Source of the DNA: Bradyrhizobium cosmicum
GTDB lineage: Bacteria > Pseudomonadota > Alphaproteobacteria > Rhizobiales > Xanthobacteraceae
Length of the DNA: 64,000 nucleotides
Assembly: GCF_007290395.2 (NCBI RefSeq)
Contig: NZ_CP041656.2
Coordinates: 4,092,001 to 4,156,000 of the forward strand
Direction: 5' to 3'
Numbering within the stretch: position 1 is the stretch's first letter; each line of letters opens with the position of its first letter. Below the pieces are notes generated by a model, which saw only the letters and a list, made by a program, of their open reading frames with translations, ran no database searches and was not told the DNA's origin. Below are positions 9,836-18,820 of this stretch, piece after piece. Made by a program: the position numbers and the translations under genes.

Positions 9836-10567
9836 ATGTCCAAGAAATCCCGAAAGAAATCGCCCAAAACGCCCTCCGGCAGTCCGACAGCTAAAAAGAA
9901 GGCCCCGACAGCGCGGGTAACGACTCAAACAAAGTCAGCGAAAACACAGCGGACACCGGCGAGCAAATCAACCGGGAGCATAGCAAAATCAGGATCACAT
10001 GGGGCCGCATCGAAACAGTTAAATTCCTCCAAATCAGCGGCCGCGCCCGTGAAGGCCAAAGACAAGGCTAAGTCCGCCTTGCCCAAGTCCGCCTTGCCCA
10101 AGTCCACCCTGGTCGAGGGTCAGAAGGCCCCCGCCTTCCGCCTGCCCCGCGATGGCGGCGACATGATCACCCTGGCCGACTATGCCGGCCGCAAGCTCGT
10201 CCTGTTCTTCTATCCCCGCGCCGACACGCCCGGCTGCACCAGGGAGGCGATCGACTTTACCCGGCTGGCCGACGCCTTCGCCGCTGCCGGTACCGCAGTG
10301 CTCGGCATCTCGGCCGATCCGTTAAAGGCGCAGGAGAAGTTCCGAGACAAGCACAAGCTCGCGATTCCTCTCATTTCGGATGAGAAGCACGAGATGCTGG
10401 AGGCGTATGGCGCCTGGGGCGAAAAATCCATGTACGGCAAGAGCTTTCTGGGGATTCTTCGGACCACGCTGCTGATCGGGGCCGACGGCAAGGTGGCCAA
10501 GGTCTGGCGCAATGTTCGGGTCGACGGCCATGCCGATCAGGTGCTGGAAGCCGCAAGAAGTCTTTAA
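9836..10567 (+). CDS. Peroxiredoxin (BCP/PrxQ type) with basic N-terminal tail
   Basis: The catalytic domain (about 93-243) is a thiol peroxidase of the bacterioferritin-comigratory type. The peroxidatic cysteine is C134 in PRADTPGCTREAIDF. The resolving cysteine usually found five residues later is Ile139, so this is probably a one-Cys variant needing an external thiol. Residues 1-92 form an unusual tail with 20 lysines and one acidic residue, rich in S, T, A and P and including a KSALP repeat, resembling histone H1-like tails. AAGGAAGG 5 bases before the ATG at 9836 fixes the start. It diverges from the AsmA gene. Confidence 0.9.
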   Translation: MSKKSRKKSPKTPSGSPTAKKKAPTARVTTQTKSAKTQRTPASKSTGSIAKSGSHGAASKQLNSSKSAAAPVKAKDKAKSALPKSALPKSTLVEGQKAPAFRLPRDGGDMITLADYAGRKLVLFFYPRADTPGCTREAIDFTRLADAFAAAGTAVLGISADPLKAQEKFRDKHKLAIPLISDEKHEMLEAYGAWGEKSMYGKSFLGILRTTLLIGADGKVAKVWRNVRVDGHADQVLEAARSL

Positions 10568-10678
10568 CCAGTCCGTTAGATTCGAGCGCTTCCGTTTCCG
10601 GAAAATTAACCATGACCAGCCCAGATTGCCGCGGCAATTGAGCCGCAAGGAACCGTTCCGACCGGCGCCGGAGAGCCG

Positions 10679-12043
10679 ATGTCGAAAAGTTCTGCCCAAC
10701 TCTCGCAGTACCCCCAACATCACCCTCACGACCATGGCCGCGTTTTCCACCGCCGACCTGCGGCTGCCGTGGCGGCCGCGATTCCCCTTGCCCCGACCGA
10801 CGACGCCTACACCATCGTGCATCACGGCAAGCAGGTCCGGCTCGGACCCGTCGTGTTCTGGATTGTGGTCGGCACGGTCGTGCTGCTCGGGCTCTGGTCG
10901 GCGGCGACCGCCACCTATTTCGCTTTCCGCGACGACGTCCTGACCCGGCTGATCGCCCGCCAGGCCGAGATGCAATACGCCTATGAGGATCGCATCACCG
11001 AGCTGCGCGCTAAGGTCGACCGCACCACCAGCCGCCAATTGCTCGACCAGGAACAGTTCGACCAGAAGCTCGACCAGATCATGAAGCGCCAGACGGCGCT
11101 GGAGTCCCGGGCGACGGCACTTGGCGCCATGCCCGACGTGACCGGGTCGATCCCCCGCGCGACTCCGCAGCGCGGCGATTCGAACCAGGGCTTGACGCAG
11201 GGCACGCCCAAGCCGTCGCCGATCAGCAACACCGTGATCTTCGTCGCGCCGCCGGATCGCGAGGCAAGACTCGAATCGCGTGCGCCGGCCGTCATCGCGC
11301 CGTCGACCAACCAATTCGCCAAGAACCAGGGTTTCGACAACGTCCTGGTCAGGCTGACCACCTCGCTTGACCAGGTCGAGCGCCGCCAGATCGCGGCGCT
11401 CAGCGCCGTCGAGGAAGGCATGGATTCACGGATGCGCCGGATGCGCGGCGTCGTCAGCGATCTTGGCCTCAATCTCGCCAGCCTCGAAGCCGCCGTGCCG
11501 CGCTCCGCGATGGGCGGTCCTTTCGTCCCCGTCAAACTGACGGCCAATGCCGGCCCGTTCGAGAAGCAGCTCTATCGCATCAACGTCACCCGCGCCGAGA
11601 TGGATCGTCTCAATCGCACGCTGGCGCTGGTGCCCTATCGCAAGCCCGTCATCGGCGAAGTCGAATTCACGTCCGGATTCGGCGTGCGCAGCGATCCCTT
11701 CCTCGGCCGACCCGCGATGCATACCGGTCTCGACTTCCGCGCCGCAACCGGCGATCCCGCGCGCGTCACCGCCAACGGCAAGGTCGTCTCGGCCGGCTGG
11801 TCCGGCGGCTACGGCCGTATGGTCGAGGTCGATCACGGCAATGGGCTCTCGACCCGCTACGGCCATCTCTCCGAGATCAACGTCAAGGTCGGCGAGATCG
11901 TGAAGCTCGGCCAGGTCATCGGGCTGGTCGGATCGACCGGCCGCTCCACCGGCCCGCACCTGCACTACGAAACCCGCATCGACGGCGAAGCGGTCGATCC
12001 GCAGAAATTCCTGCGTGCCGGCGTGCGCCTCAGCGCGGGCTAG
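10679..12043 (+). CDS. M23 family metallopeptidase (LytM domain)
   Basis: A 454-residue, single-pass inner-membrane protein. A histidine-rich cytoplasmic N-terminus precedes a membrane segment at about 58-80. A coiled coil (about 90-150) and a linker lead to a LytM/M23 domain (about 325-450). The zinc ligands are intact: H348 and D352 in MHTGLDF, and H429 in GPHLHYE (with H427). The role is peptidoglycan cleavage or activation of cleavage at the periplasmic face. GGAGAG sits just before the start. Its last 14 bases overlap the 3' end of the convergent tetR gene. Confidence 0.93.
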   Translation: MSKSSAQLSQYPQHHPHDHGRVFHRRPAAAVAAAIPLAPTDDAYTIVHHGKQVRLGPVVFWIVVGTVVLLGLWSAATATYFAFRDDVLTRLIARQAEMQYAYEDRITELRAKVDRTTSRQLLDQEQFDQKLDQIMKRQTALESRATALGAMPDVTGSIPRATPQRGDSNQGLTQGTPKPSPISNTVIFVAPPDREARLESRAPAVIAPSTNQFAKNQGFDNVLVRLTTSLDQVERRQIAALSAVEEGMDSRMRRMRGVVSDLGLNLASLEAAVPRSAMGGPFVPVKLTANAGPFEKQLYRINVTRAEMDRLNRTLALVPYRKPVIGEVEFTSGFGVRSDPFLGRPAMHTGLDFRAATGDPARVTANGKVVSAGWSGGYGRMVEVDHGNGLSTRYGHLSEINVKVGEIVKLGQVIGLVGSTGRSTGPHLHYETRIDGEAVDPQKFLRAGVRLSAG

Positions 12044-12707
12044 ACATCGGCTCAGCTATCAAGAGCATCTCAGGTCGAGCCTGGGTCGCTTTCAGGAAGA
12101 ATTTCAGCCCCGCCTCGATCTCCTGTTCGATCTGCTGCTCGGTGATATCGCTGAGGCCCAATACGATTCGCAGTGGCAGTTCACCACGCACCAGCGACAG
12201 GAACTGCTTGGCGGCCTCAACTGGATCGTCAAATTCCAGCAGTTTTTTGGCCCTGGCTTCGTCAAGAAATACCGAAAGCCGACGGGTCGTCGCCTCGGGT
12301 CCGCTTTCATAAAACAGCCGGGCGAGCACGGGAAAGCGTCCGCTCTCGTTGGCGATGATGCGGACGAAAGCGACGTCCTTTCGATGGATGAAGCTGGTGA
12401 GGTATTGCTTGGCGAACTCCCGCAGCGCCTCGGACAGTCCCGCCGACAGTTTCGGCACCGGCAAGTCGTCTTGCAGGCTCTCGCACTCCGCCACGATCAA
12501 GGACGCAAACAAGGCCTCCTTACTCGGAAAATAGGCATAGAGCGTGGCTTTGGAAACACCTGCGACTTTCGCGATGGCGTCCATGCTGGTTGCGGAAAAT
12601 CCCTGGTCCAGAAAGAGGTCCCACGCCGCACGGGTGACGATGTCAACCTTGCGGCCAGCGTGCGAACCTTCCCTTTCGCGGACAGGGTGATCGGTTGTTT
12701 CAATCAA
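12030..12707 (-). CDS. TetR/AcrR family repressor of the adjacent efflux operon
   Basis: The N-terminal helix-turn-helix is clear (IVTRAAWDLFLDQGFSATSM, then VAGVSKATLYAYFPSKEALF), followed by an all-helical ligand domain. I choose the TTG at 12707 (225 residues) because AGGAG lies 7-8 bases upstream. The open frame continues to an ATG at 12863, but that extension covers the intergenic operators. It diverges from the NodT-adaptor-RND operon and very probably represses it, releasing on binding a toxic substrate. The gene end overlaps the M23 gene by 14 bases. Confidence 0.85.
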   Translation of the reverse strand: MIETTDHPVREREGSHAGRKVDIVTRAAWDLFLDQGFSATSMDAIAKVAGVSKATLYAYFPSKEALFASLIVAECESLQDDLPVPKLSAGLSEALREFAKQYLTSFIHRKDVAFVRIIANESGRFPVLARLFYESGPEATTRRLSVFLDEARAKKLLEFDDPVEAAKQFLSLVRGELPLRIVLGLSDITEQQIEQEIEAGLKFFLKATQARPEMLLIAEPMSSPR

Positions 12708-12841
12708 GGACGGCTCTCCTTTGGCGCACCAGTGCTGTCGCCTGTGAAAACCCACAACTTTCCGGATTGTTATCACCCCGGCAAAACAAAGGATGGGAAT
12801 CGGCAGCGATATCCTCTTTCCCATAGGGTCACAAAAAACTG

Positions 12842-12898
12842 AACAGTACAGTACTGTTGACAACGCGTTCTGCTCCCGTCAAGTACTGAACGGTTCAG
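12842..12898. promoter_or_regulatory. Operator region between tetR and the RND efflux operon
   Basis: Two palindromes lie in the divergent gap. AACAGTA-CAG-TACTGTT is at 12842-12858 and CTGAAC-G-GTTCAG is at 12886-12898, the latter 16 bases before the first efflux gene. A TTGACA at 12857-12862 could be a -35 element between them. These are the natural binding sites for the divergent TetR protein. Confidence 0.6.
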
Positions 12899-12914
12899 TT
12901 CCGAGCGAGCAGCA

Positions 12915-14468
12915 ATGACTTTTTACGCCTGGTTGAAAAAGGGTGCATTGACGGCATGCACCCTTGCCCTTGGGGGGTGTGCGGTCGGTCCAAACTTTGT
13001 GCCTGCCGAACCTCCCCCCGTGAGCGGCTATACGGCGGGCCGATTGTCCTCGGCTGCTGGAACAGATGGGCCTGGCGGTACCCCACAGAGTTTCGTCAAA
13101 GGCGCGGACGTTCCGGGCGTCTGGTGGAAAGTGTTTCGTTCGCGGAGGATCGAAGCCTTCGTGCGAGAAGCGATCGAGAACCATCCCGACATCACCGCAG
13201 CGCAGGCCGCGCTGCGCCAGGCACGCGAAGTTGCAGCGGCAGACATGAGCGCGCTGCTGCCGTCCATCACCGGAAGCGACAGCGTCACCCGCAGCCAAAC
13301 GCCGTTGGCGGAGTCCGGGCAGACCGGATCGTCGTCCTTGTTCACCCTCTACAAGACGTCCGTCCCCATTTCCTTCACGCCCGACATCTTCGGCGGCAAG
13401 GCACGCGGGATCGAGGCCGATCTTGCCTATGCCGACTACCAGCGCTTCCAGCTCGAAGCGACCTACCTGACCTTGACGGCCAATGTGGTGACGACCGCGA
13501 TCAGTGACGCCTCCTATGCGGATCAGATTCGTGTCACCGAGGAACAGATCGAGGGTCAGCGCCAACTGGTGGCACTGCTCGAGCAGCAGTTCGCCCTCGG
13601 CGCCGTCTCCAATGCCGACGTCCTGACCCAGAAGGCCCAGCTCGCGCAGACGGTCGCGACCCTGCCGCCATTGCAAAAGTCGCGCGCGCAGAACCGCAAC
13701 CAATTGATGGCTTATCTTGGTCGGCTGCCGAGCCAGGACAGGGGCGAGGCAGTGCCGCTGTCGAACCTGCGCCTGCCGCGCGACCTCCCGGTCACCGTTC
13801 CGTCCCTGCTGGTACGTCAACGCCCGGACATCCAGGCCGCCGAAAGCCAGGTTCACCAGGCCAGCGCGAACGTCGGCGTGGCCACCGCCAACATGCTGCC
13901 CAACGTCACGCTGTCGGCCTCGGGTGGCAGCTCGGCACTCGCACTATCGAGTCTTTACGGCCCGCAATCCGCCGCCTGGAGCGTGGCCGCCAGCGTGACC
14001 GGGCCGATCTTCGACGCCGGAAACCTGTTTCACACCAAGGAATCCAAGGTCGCGGCGTTGGAGCAGTCCGGCGCAAAATATCGTTCGACCGTCATCACCG
14101 CGTTCCAGAACGTTGCCGACGCGCTGCGCGCGATTCAATCCGATGCCGACCTCCTGAAGGCCCAGATCGAGGCGGAAAAAACCGCGGCCGAAAGCCTCAA
14201 GATGTCCCAGGCCCAATTCAAGGCCGGTTCAACCACGTTCATCTCCGTCATCAATGCCGAACAGACGCTGCTGACAGCGCGGATCAACCGCGTGAAGGCG
14301 CAGGCCTCCCGCTACGCCGACACCGTAGCGCTGTATCAGGCTCTGGGTGGCGGCTGGTGGAATCGCATCGATGAATCTCCTGACGCCGAGGTCAGGCCCG
14401 CGGGCATCGCAGCGATATTCGTTCCCGCCGGAGCTCTGCCGCCGCAGCCGTCTCCGCAATCCAACTAA
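12915..14468 (+). CDS. NodT family outer membrane factor lipoprotein of an RND efflux system
   Basis: The 517-residue protein begins with a lipoprotein signal whose lipobox LGGC places the acylated cysteine at C22, followed by VGPNFVPAEPPP, typical of NodT/OprM factors. Two OEP repeats (about 80-270 and 290-480) supply the barrel and long helices of the outer-membrane exit duct (for example HPDITAAQAALRQAREVAAA and LLVRQRPDIQAAESQVHQAS). It is the first gene of the three-gene efflux operon, an order in which the exit duct precedes adaptor and pump. Confidence 0.95.
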   Translation: MTFYAWLKKGALTACTLALGGCAVGPNFVPAEPPPVSGYTAGRLSSAAGTDGPGGTPQSFVKGADVPGVWWKVFRSRRIEAFVREAIENHPDITAAQAALRQAREVAAADMSALLPSITGSDSVTRSQTPLAESGQTGSSSLFTLYKTSVPISFTPDIFGGKARGIEADLAYADYQRFQLEATYLTLTANVVTTAISDASYADQIRVTEEQIEGQRQLVALLEQQFALGAVSNADVLTQKAQLAQTVATLPPLQKSRAQNRNQLMAYLGRLPSQDRGEAVPLSNLRLPRDLPVTVPSLLVRQRPDIQAAESQVHQASANVGVATANMLPNVTLSASGGSSALALSSLYGPQSAAWSVAASVTGPIFDAGNLFHTKESKVAALEQSGAKYRSTVITAFQNVADALRAIQSDADLLKAQIEAEKTAAESLKMSQAQFKAGSTTFISVINAEQTLLTARINRVKAQASRYADTVALYQALGGGWWNRIDESPDAEVRPAGIAAIFVPAGALPPQPSPQSN

Positions 14469-14485
14469 CGCGAAAGCCCGACACC

Positions 14486-15610
14486 ATGTTGAAGCGCATG
14501 ATCATCATGCTGTGTGCCATCGGGGTGGTGTTTGCCGCCCTCGCCTGGTTCGTCAATTTCCGCGCCGGCATGATCAGTCAGGTCATGGCCTCGCTCGCCG
14601 ATCCGCCGCAGACGGTTTCGACAACCGCCGCGCAAATGAGCGACTGGCAATCCAGCATCACCGCGATCGGTACGTTCCGCGCGGTGAATGGCGCAGATCT
14701 GTCGCTGCAACAGCCCGGAATCGTGGACACCATCCATTTCGAATCCGGCAAGGACGTTGCTGCGGGCGATGCGCTGCTCGATCTGCGCAAGGAGGATGAC
14801 GTCGCCAAGCTGCAGTCGCTGCAGGCCACCGCCGACGGCTACGGCATCACGTTGCGGCGCGATCAGGGGCAATTGAAGATCAATGCCGTCAGCCAGGCGA
14901 CGGTCGACAGCGACGCGGTCAACGAGCGCAATGCGCTGGCCCTGGTGGCGCAGCAGAAGGCGCTGGTGGACCAGAAGACGCTGCGCGCACCCTTCTCCGG
15001 GCGGCTCGGCGTGCGCCAGGTCGATGTCGGTCAATATCTGACCGCGGGCACAACCATTGTCACGCTGCAGGCGCTCGACCGTCTCTTCGTCGACTTCACG
15101 TTGCCGCAGCAGGCCATCGATCAGGTCAAGGTCGGTCAGGACGTGGTGGCCCGCGTCGACGCCTTTCCCGATCGCAGCTTCAAGGCCACCGTGCAGGCGT
15201 TCAACTCCAAGGTCGATCAAACCAGCCGCAACGTCCAGGTCCGCGCGCTGTTCGACAATGCGGACCGCAAGCTCCTGCCCGGCATGTTCGCGCGCATCGA
15301 CGTGAATGTCGGGCGTCCTACCAGCTACCTCACGCTGCCGCAGACCGCGATCGTCTACAACACGTATGGCGAGTCGGTGTTTCTCGCGATCAAGAGCGAT
15401 GCGCCGGGCAAGCAGGGATTGGTCGCCCGCCAGACCTTCGTCAAGACAGGCCCCACCCGCGGCGACCAGGTTGCAGTGCTCTCGGGCATCGACAAGGGCG
15501 CAACCGTCGTCACCGCAGGCCAAATCAAGTTGCGCAACGGCACCCTGCTGAAGGTCGACAACTCGGTGCCGGTGTCGAACGATCCGAATCCGTTACCCGC
15601 CGATCAGTGA
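14486..15610 (+). CDS. RND efflux periplasmic adaptor (HlyD/MFP family)
   Basis: A 374-residue membrane-fusion protein with an N-terminal membrane anchor (about 5-23). It has a lipoyl/barrel-sandwich domain (GIVDTIHFESGKDVAAGDAL), an unusually short helical hairpin, the second lipoyl half (LRAPFSGRLGVRQVDVGQYL), a beta-barrel domain and a membrane-proximal domain. It links the inner-membrane pump to the outer-membrane duct. It follows the NodT gene by 17 bases, and the RND permease starts 11 bases downstream, so the three are co-transcribed. Confidence 0.95.
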   Translation: MLKRMIIMLCAIGVVFAALAWFVNFRAGMISQVMASLADPPQTVSTTAAQMSDWQSSITAIGTFRAVNGADLSLQQPGIVDTIHFESGKDVAAGDALLDLRKEDDVAKLQSLQATADGYGITLRRDQGQLKINAVSQATVDSDAVNERNALALVAQQKALVDQKTLRAPFSGRLGVRQVDVGQYLTAGTTIVTLQALDRLFVDFTLPQQAIDQVKVGQDVVARVDAFPDRSFKATVQAFNSKVDQTSRNVQVRALFDNADRKLLPGMFARIDVNVGRPTSYLTLPQTAIVYNTYGESVFLAIKSDAPGKQGLVARQTFVKTGPTRGDQVAVLSGIDKGATVVTAGQIKLRNGTLLKVDNSVPVSNDPNPLPADQ

Positions 15611-15621
15611 GAGGGGAACAC

Positions 15622-18600
15622 GTGTCCTTTACCGACATCTTCATTCGTCGGCCGGTACTCGCGATCGTCATCAGCCTGATGATCCTGGTGCTGGGTCTGA
15701 AGTCGATGACTTCGCTGCCTATCCTGCAATATCCCCGCACACAGAACGCGATCGTCACCGTGACGACCACGTATTACGGCGCGGATTCGGCCATCGTTGC
15801 CGGCTTCATCACCACACCGCTGGAAAATGCCATCGCCCAGGCCAACGGCATCGACTACATGACCTCGACCAGCCAGTCCGGCACGTCGACCATCACCGTC
15901 AACCTGCGTTTGAACTTCGATTCCGGCAAAGCGCTGACCGAGATCAACACCAAGGTCAATTCGGTGCTCAACCAGCTTCCGAGCGGCGTCCAGCAGCCGG
16001 TGCTGACGGTCAAGGTCGGCCAGACCATCGATGCCATGTATCTCGGTTTCAGCAGCGACGTGCTGGCACCGAACCAGATCACGGACTATCTGATCCGCGT
16101 CGTGCAGCCGAAGCTGCAGGCCGTCACGGGCGTGCAGACGGCCGAACTGCTGGGCAACAAGACGTTCGCCCTGCGCGCCTGGCTCGATCCGATCAAGCTT
16201 GCGGCTTACGGGCTGACCGCCTCGGACGTTTCGACCGCGCTGTCCAACAACGACTACATTGCGGGGCTCGGCACCACCAAGGGCCAGATGGTGCAGGTCA
16301 ACCTGACCGCCGCCACGAACCTGAAGTCGCTGCAGGAGTTTCGCGACCTCGTCGTCAAGCAAGCGGGTTCGTCCAACGTCAAACTGTCGGACGTGGCGAA
16401 CGTCACCCTGGGCTCCGAGGACTACGACTCATCGGTTGGCTTCAACGGCAAGCGCGCCGTCTACATCGGCATCCAGGTCGCGCCGAACGCCAACCTCCTC
16501 GACGTCATCAAGGGCGTCCGCGCCGTCTATCCCGATATCAAGGCGCAACAGCCGGAGGGCATGACCTCCGAGATCATCTACGATTCAACCGATTTCGTGA
16601 ACAGCTCGATCGAGGAGGTGATCCATACGCTGGTCGAGGCGCTCCTGATCGTCACCGTGGTGGTCTTCCTCTTCCTGGGCTCGTGGCGCTCGGTGCTGAT
16701 CCCCGTGATCGCCATCCCGTTGTCGCTGGTCGGCACCTTCACTTTGTTGCTGGCGCTCGGCTTCTCGATCAACCTCCTGACGCTGCTGGCCCTGGTGCTC
16801 GCGATCGGTCTGGTGGTCGACGACGCCATCATCGTTGTCGAAAACGTCAACCGGCATCTGGTCGAAGGCAAGAAGCCGGTGCAGGCAGCGCTCCTTGCCG
16901 CCCGCGAACTTTCCGGTCCGATCCTGGCGATGACGGTCGTGCTGATCGCGGTCTACGTGCCGATCGGCTTCCAGGGCGGCCTGACCGGTGCGCTCTTCAC
17001 CGAATTCGCGTTCACGCTCGCGGGCTCCGTCGCGGTATCGGCCGTCATCGCATTGACGCTCACGCCGATGTGCTGCGCCTACATCCTCAAGCCGCCGAAC
17101 AAAGGCAAGCCGACGCTCGACGATCGCATCGTCCGTTTCATCGACGCGCGGATGGAGTGGTTGCAGCACCGCTATCGGGGCCTGCTCGAATCCAGCCTGA
17201 AAACGATCCCCGTGACGGTCGTGTTCGCGGCGCTGATCCTCAGCAGCATCTACTGGCTCTACACCAATTCCAAGAACGAGCTGGCGCCGGAAGAAGACCA
17301 GGGCGCGATCCTGATGCAGTCGACGCTGGCGCCGAACGCCACGCTTCAGCAGAAACTGCTGTATTCCGCCGAGGTTTACCGGCGCATCTCCGCACATATT
17401 GAGACTGCGGCGGTGTTCCAGCTTGATCTGGTCGGAAGCTCGATCGCGGGCTGGGTGCTCAAGCCGTGGGACAAGCGCGAGAAGACGGCAGCGCAGCTGC
17501 AGCCGGCGCTTCAGCAGGAGATGGCTGGGGTCGCCGGCGCCAAGATCGTCGCGTTCCAGCTGCCGCCGCTGCCCGGAGCAAGCGGCCTTCCGATCCAGTT
17601 CGTGATCCAGACCACCGATCCGTTCGACCGGCTCGACGGTATCGCCAAGGCATTTACCGCGGAGGCGCTGAAAAGCGGCAAGTTCATCTTCCTCGACAAT
17701 GACCTGAAGGTGGACCAGCCGCAAACCTCGGTGCTGATCGATCGCGAAAAGACCGCTCAGCTCGGCTTGAAGCTCAGCGACGTCGGCGGCGCACTCGGCA
17801 GCATGCTGGGCGGCGGGTATGTCAATTATTTCGGGCTCGACGGCCGCTCATACAAGGTCATCCCCCAGGTCGAACAGCGTCAGCGGCTTAATGCCGATCA
17901 GGTACTCGACTACTACATCAAGACCTCGGACGGCACGGCCGTTCCGCTGTCGACGGTGGCGTCGCTGAAAACCACCACGGTCCCGCAATCCCTGAACCAT
18001 TTCCAGCAGGTCAATGCCGCCACCATTTCCGGTGTGGCCATGCCTGGCGTGATCACCGGAGAAGCGCTGACGACCTTGAAGGGGATCGCGGACCGGATCC
18101 TGCCCAAAGGCTACACCATCGACTATGGTGGTCAGTCGCGGCAGTTCATCCAGGAATCGTCCGGTTTCGCCACCACGTTCGGCTTCGCGCTCATCATCAT
18201 TTTTCTGGCGCTCTCGGCGCAGTTCGAGAGTTTCCGCGATCCGCTGATCATTCTCGTCTCGGTGCCGATGTCGATCGCGGGAGCGTTGATGTTCATCATG
18301 CTGGGGATCAAGGGCGCCAGCCTCAACATCTACACCGAGGTCGGCCTCGTCACACTGATGGGGCTGATCAGCAAGCATGGCATTCTCATCGTCGAGTTCG
18401 CCAACGAGCTGCAGCATGCCGGCCGCTCCAAGCGCGATGCCGTCATCGAGGCGACCGCGATCCGGCTGCGCCCGATCCTGATGACGACGGCAGCCATGGT
18501 GATCGGCGTGATGCCGCTGATCACAGCGACCGGTGCGGGCGCCGCCTCGCGCTTCAACATGGGGCTGGTGATCGCCTCGGGACTCTCGATCGGGACGCTA

Positions 18601-18735
18601 TTCACCCTGTTCGTGGTGCCGGCGTTCTACATTCTGCTGGCGGCTGACCATTCCGCGACGGCGATGGCTGATGACACGGTGAAGCCCGGTGACGCAGCCC
18701 TCGGAACGCAGGGAGAGCCGCGAGCGGCCCAGTGA
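15622..18735 (+). CDS. RND efflux permease (HAE1 family)
   Basis: The proton-driven pump of the tripartite system, 1037 residues with 12 membrane helices and two large periplasmic loops. The TM4 proton-relay motif GLVVDDAIIVVENV carries D400 and D401, equivalent to AcrB D407/D408. The N-terminal SFTDIFIRRPVLAIVISLMI is canonical. The GTG at 15622 is favoured, with GAGGGGA 4-5 bases upstream; an earlier GTG at 15607 overlaps the adaptor stop. Substrates are probably amphiphilic toxic compounds, but the sequence does not define them. Confidence 0.96.
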   Translation: MSFTDIFIRRPVLAIVISLMILVLGLKSMTSLPILQYPRTQNAIVTVTTTYYGADSAIVAGFITTPLENAIAQANGIDYMTSTSQSGTSTITVNLRLNFDSGKALTEINTKVNSVLNQLPSGVQQPVLTVKVGQTIDAMYLGFSSDVLAPNQITDYLIRVVQPKLQAVTGVQTAELLGNKTFALRAWLDPIKLAAYGLTASDVSTALSNNDYIAGLGTTKGQMVQVNLTAATNLKSLQEFRDLVVKQAGSSNVKLSDVANVTLGSEDYDSSVGFNGKRAVYIGIQVAPNANLLDVIKGVRAVYPDIKAQQPEGMTSEIIYDSTDFVNSSIEEVIHTLVEALLIVTVVVFLFLGSWRSVLIPVIAIPLSLVGTFTLLLALGFSINLLTLLALVLAIGLVVDDAIIVVENVNRHLVEGKKPVQAALLAARELSGPILAMTVVLIAVYVPIGFQGGLTGALFTEFAFTLAGSVAVSAVIALTLTPMCCAYILKPPNKGKPTLDDRIVRFIDARMEWLQHRYRGLLESSLKTIPVTVVFAALILSSIYWLYTNSKNELAPEEDQGAILMQSTLAPNATLQQKLLYSAEVYRRISAHIETAAVFQLDLVGSSIAGWVLKPWDKREKTAAQLQPALQQEMAGVAGAKIVAFQLPPLPGASGLPIQFVIQTTDPFDRLDGIAKAFTAEALKSGKFIFLDNDLKVDQPQTSVLIDREKTAQLGLKLSDVGGALGSMLGGGYVNYFGLDGRSYKVIPQVEQRQRLNADQVLDYYIKTSDGTAVPLSTVASLKTTTVPQSLNHFQQVNAATISGVAMPGVITGEALTTLKGIADRILPKGYTIDYGGQSRQFIQESSGFATTFGFALIIIFLALSAQFESFRDPLIILVSVPMSIAGALMFIMLGIKGASLNIYTEVGLVTLMGLISKHGILIVEFANELQHAGRSKRDAVIEATAIRLRPILMTTAAMVIGVMPLITATGAGAASRFNMGLVIASGLSIGTLFTLFVVPAFYILLAADHSATAMADDTVKPGDAALGTQGEPRAAQ

Positions 18736-18820
18736 CCGATGACAGAGGCGAGAGCGCTCCTAGGAACGGAACCTGTACGGGCGAATTGAAGGACTCCACG
18801 GACGCCCGGGAGATCCTCAC

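Noticed and set aside
12708..12863. Upstream ATG extension of the TetR gene
   Set aside because: The extension would cover the operator/promoter region and adds no conserved sequence; a TTG at 12707 has a good ribosome site.
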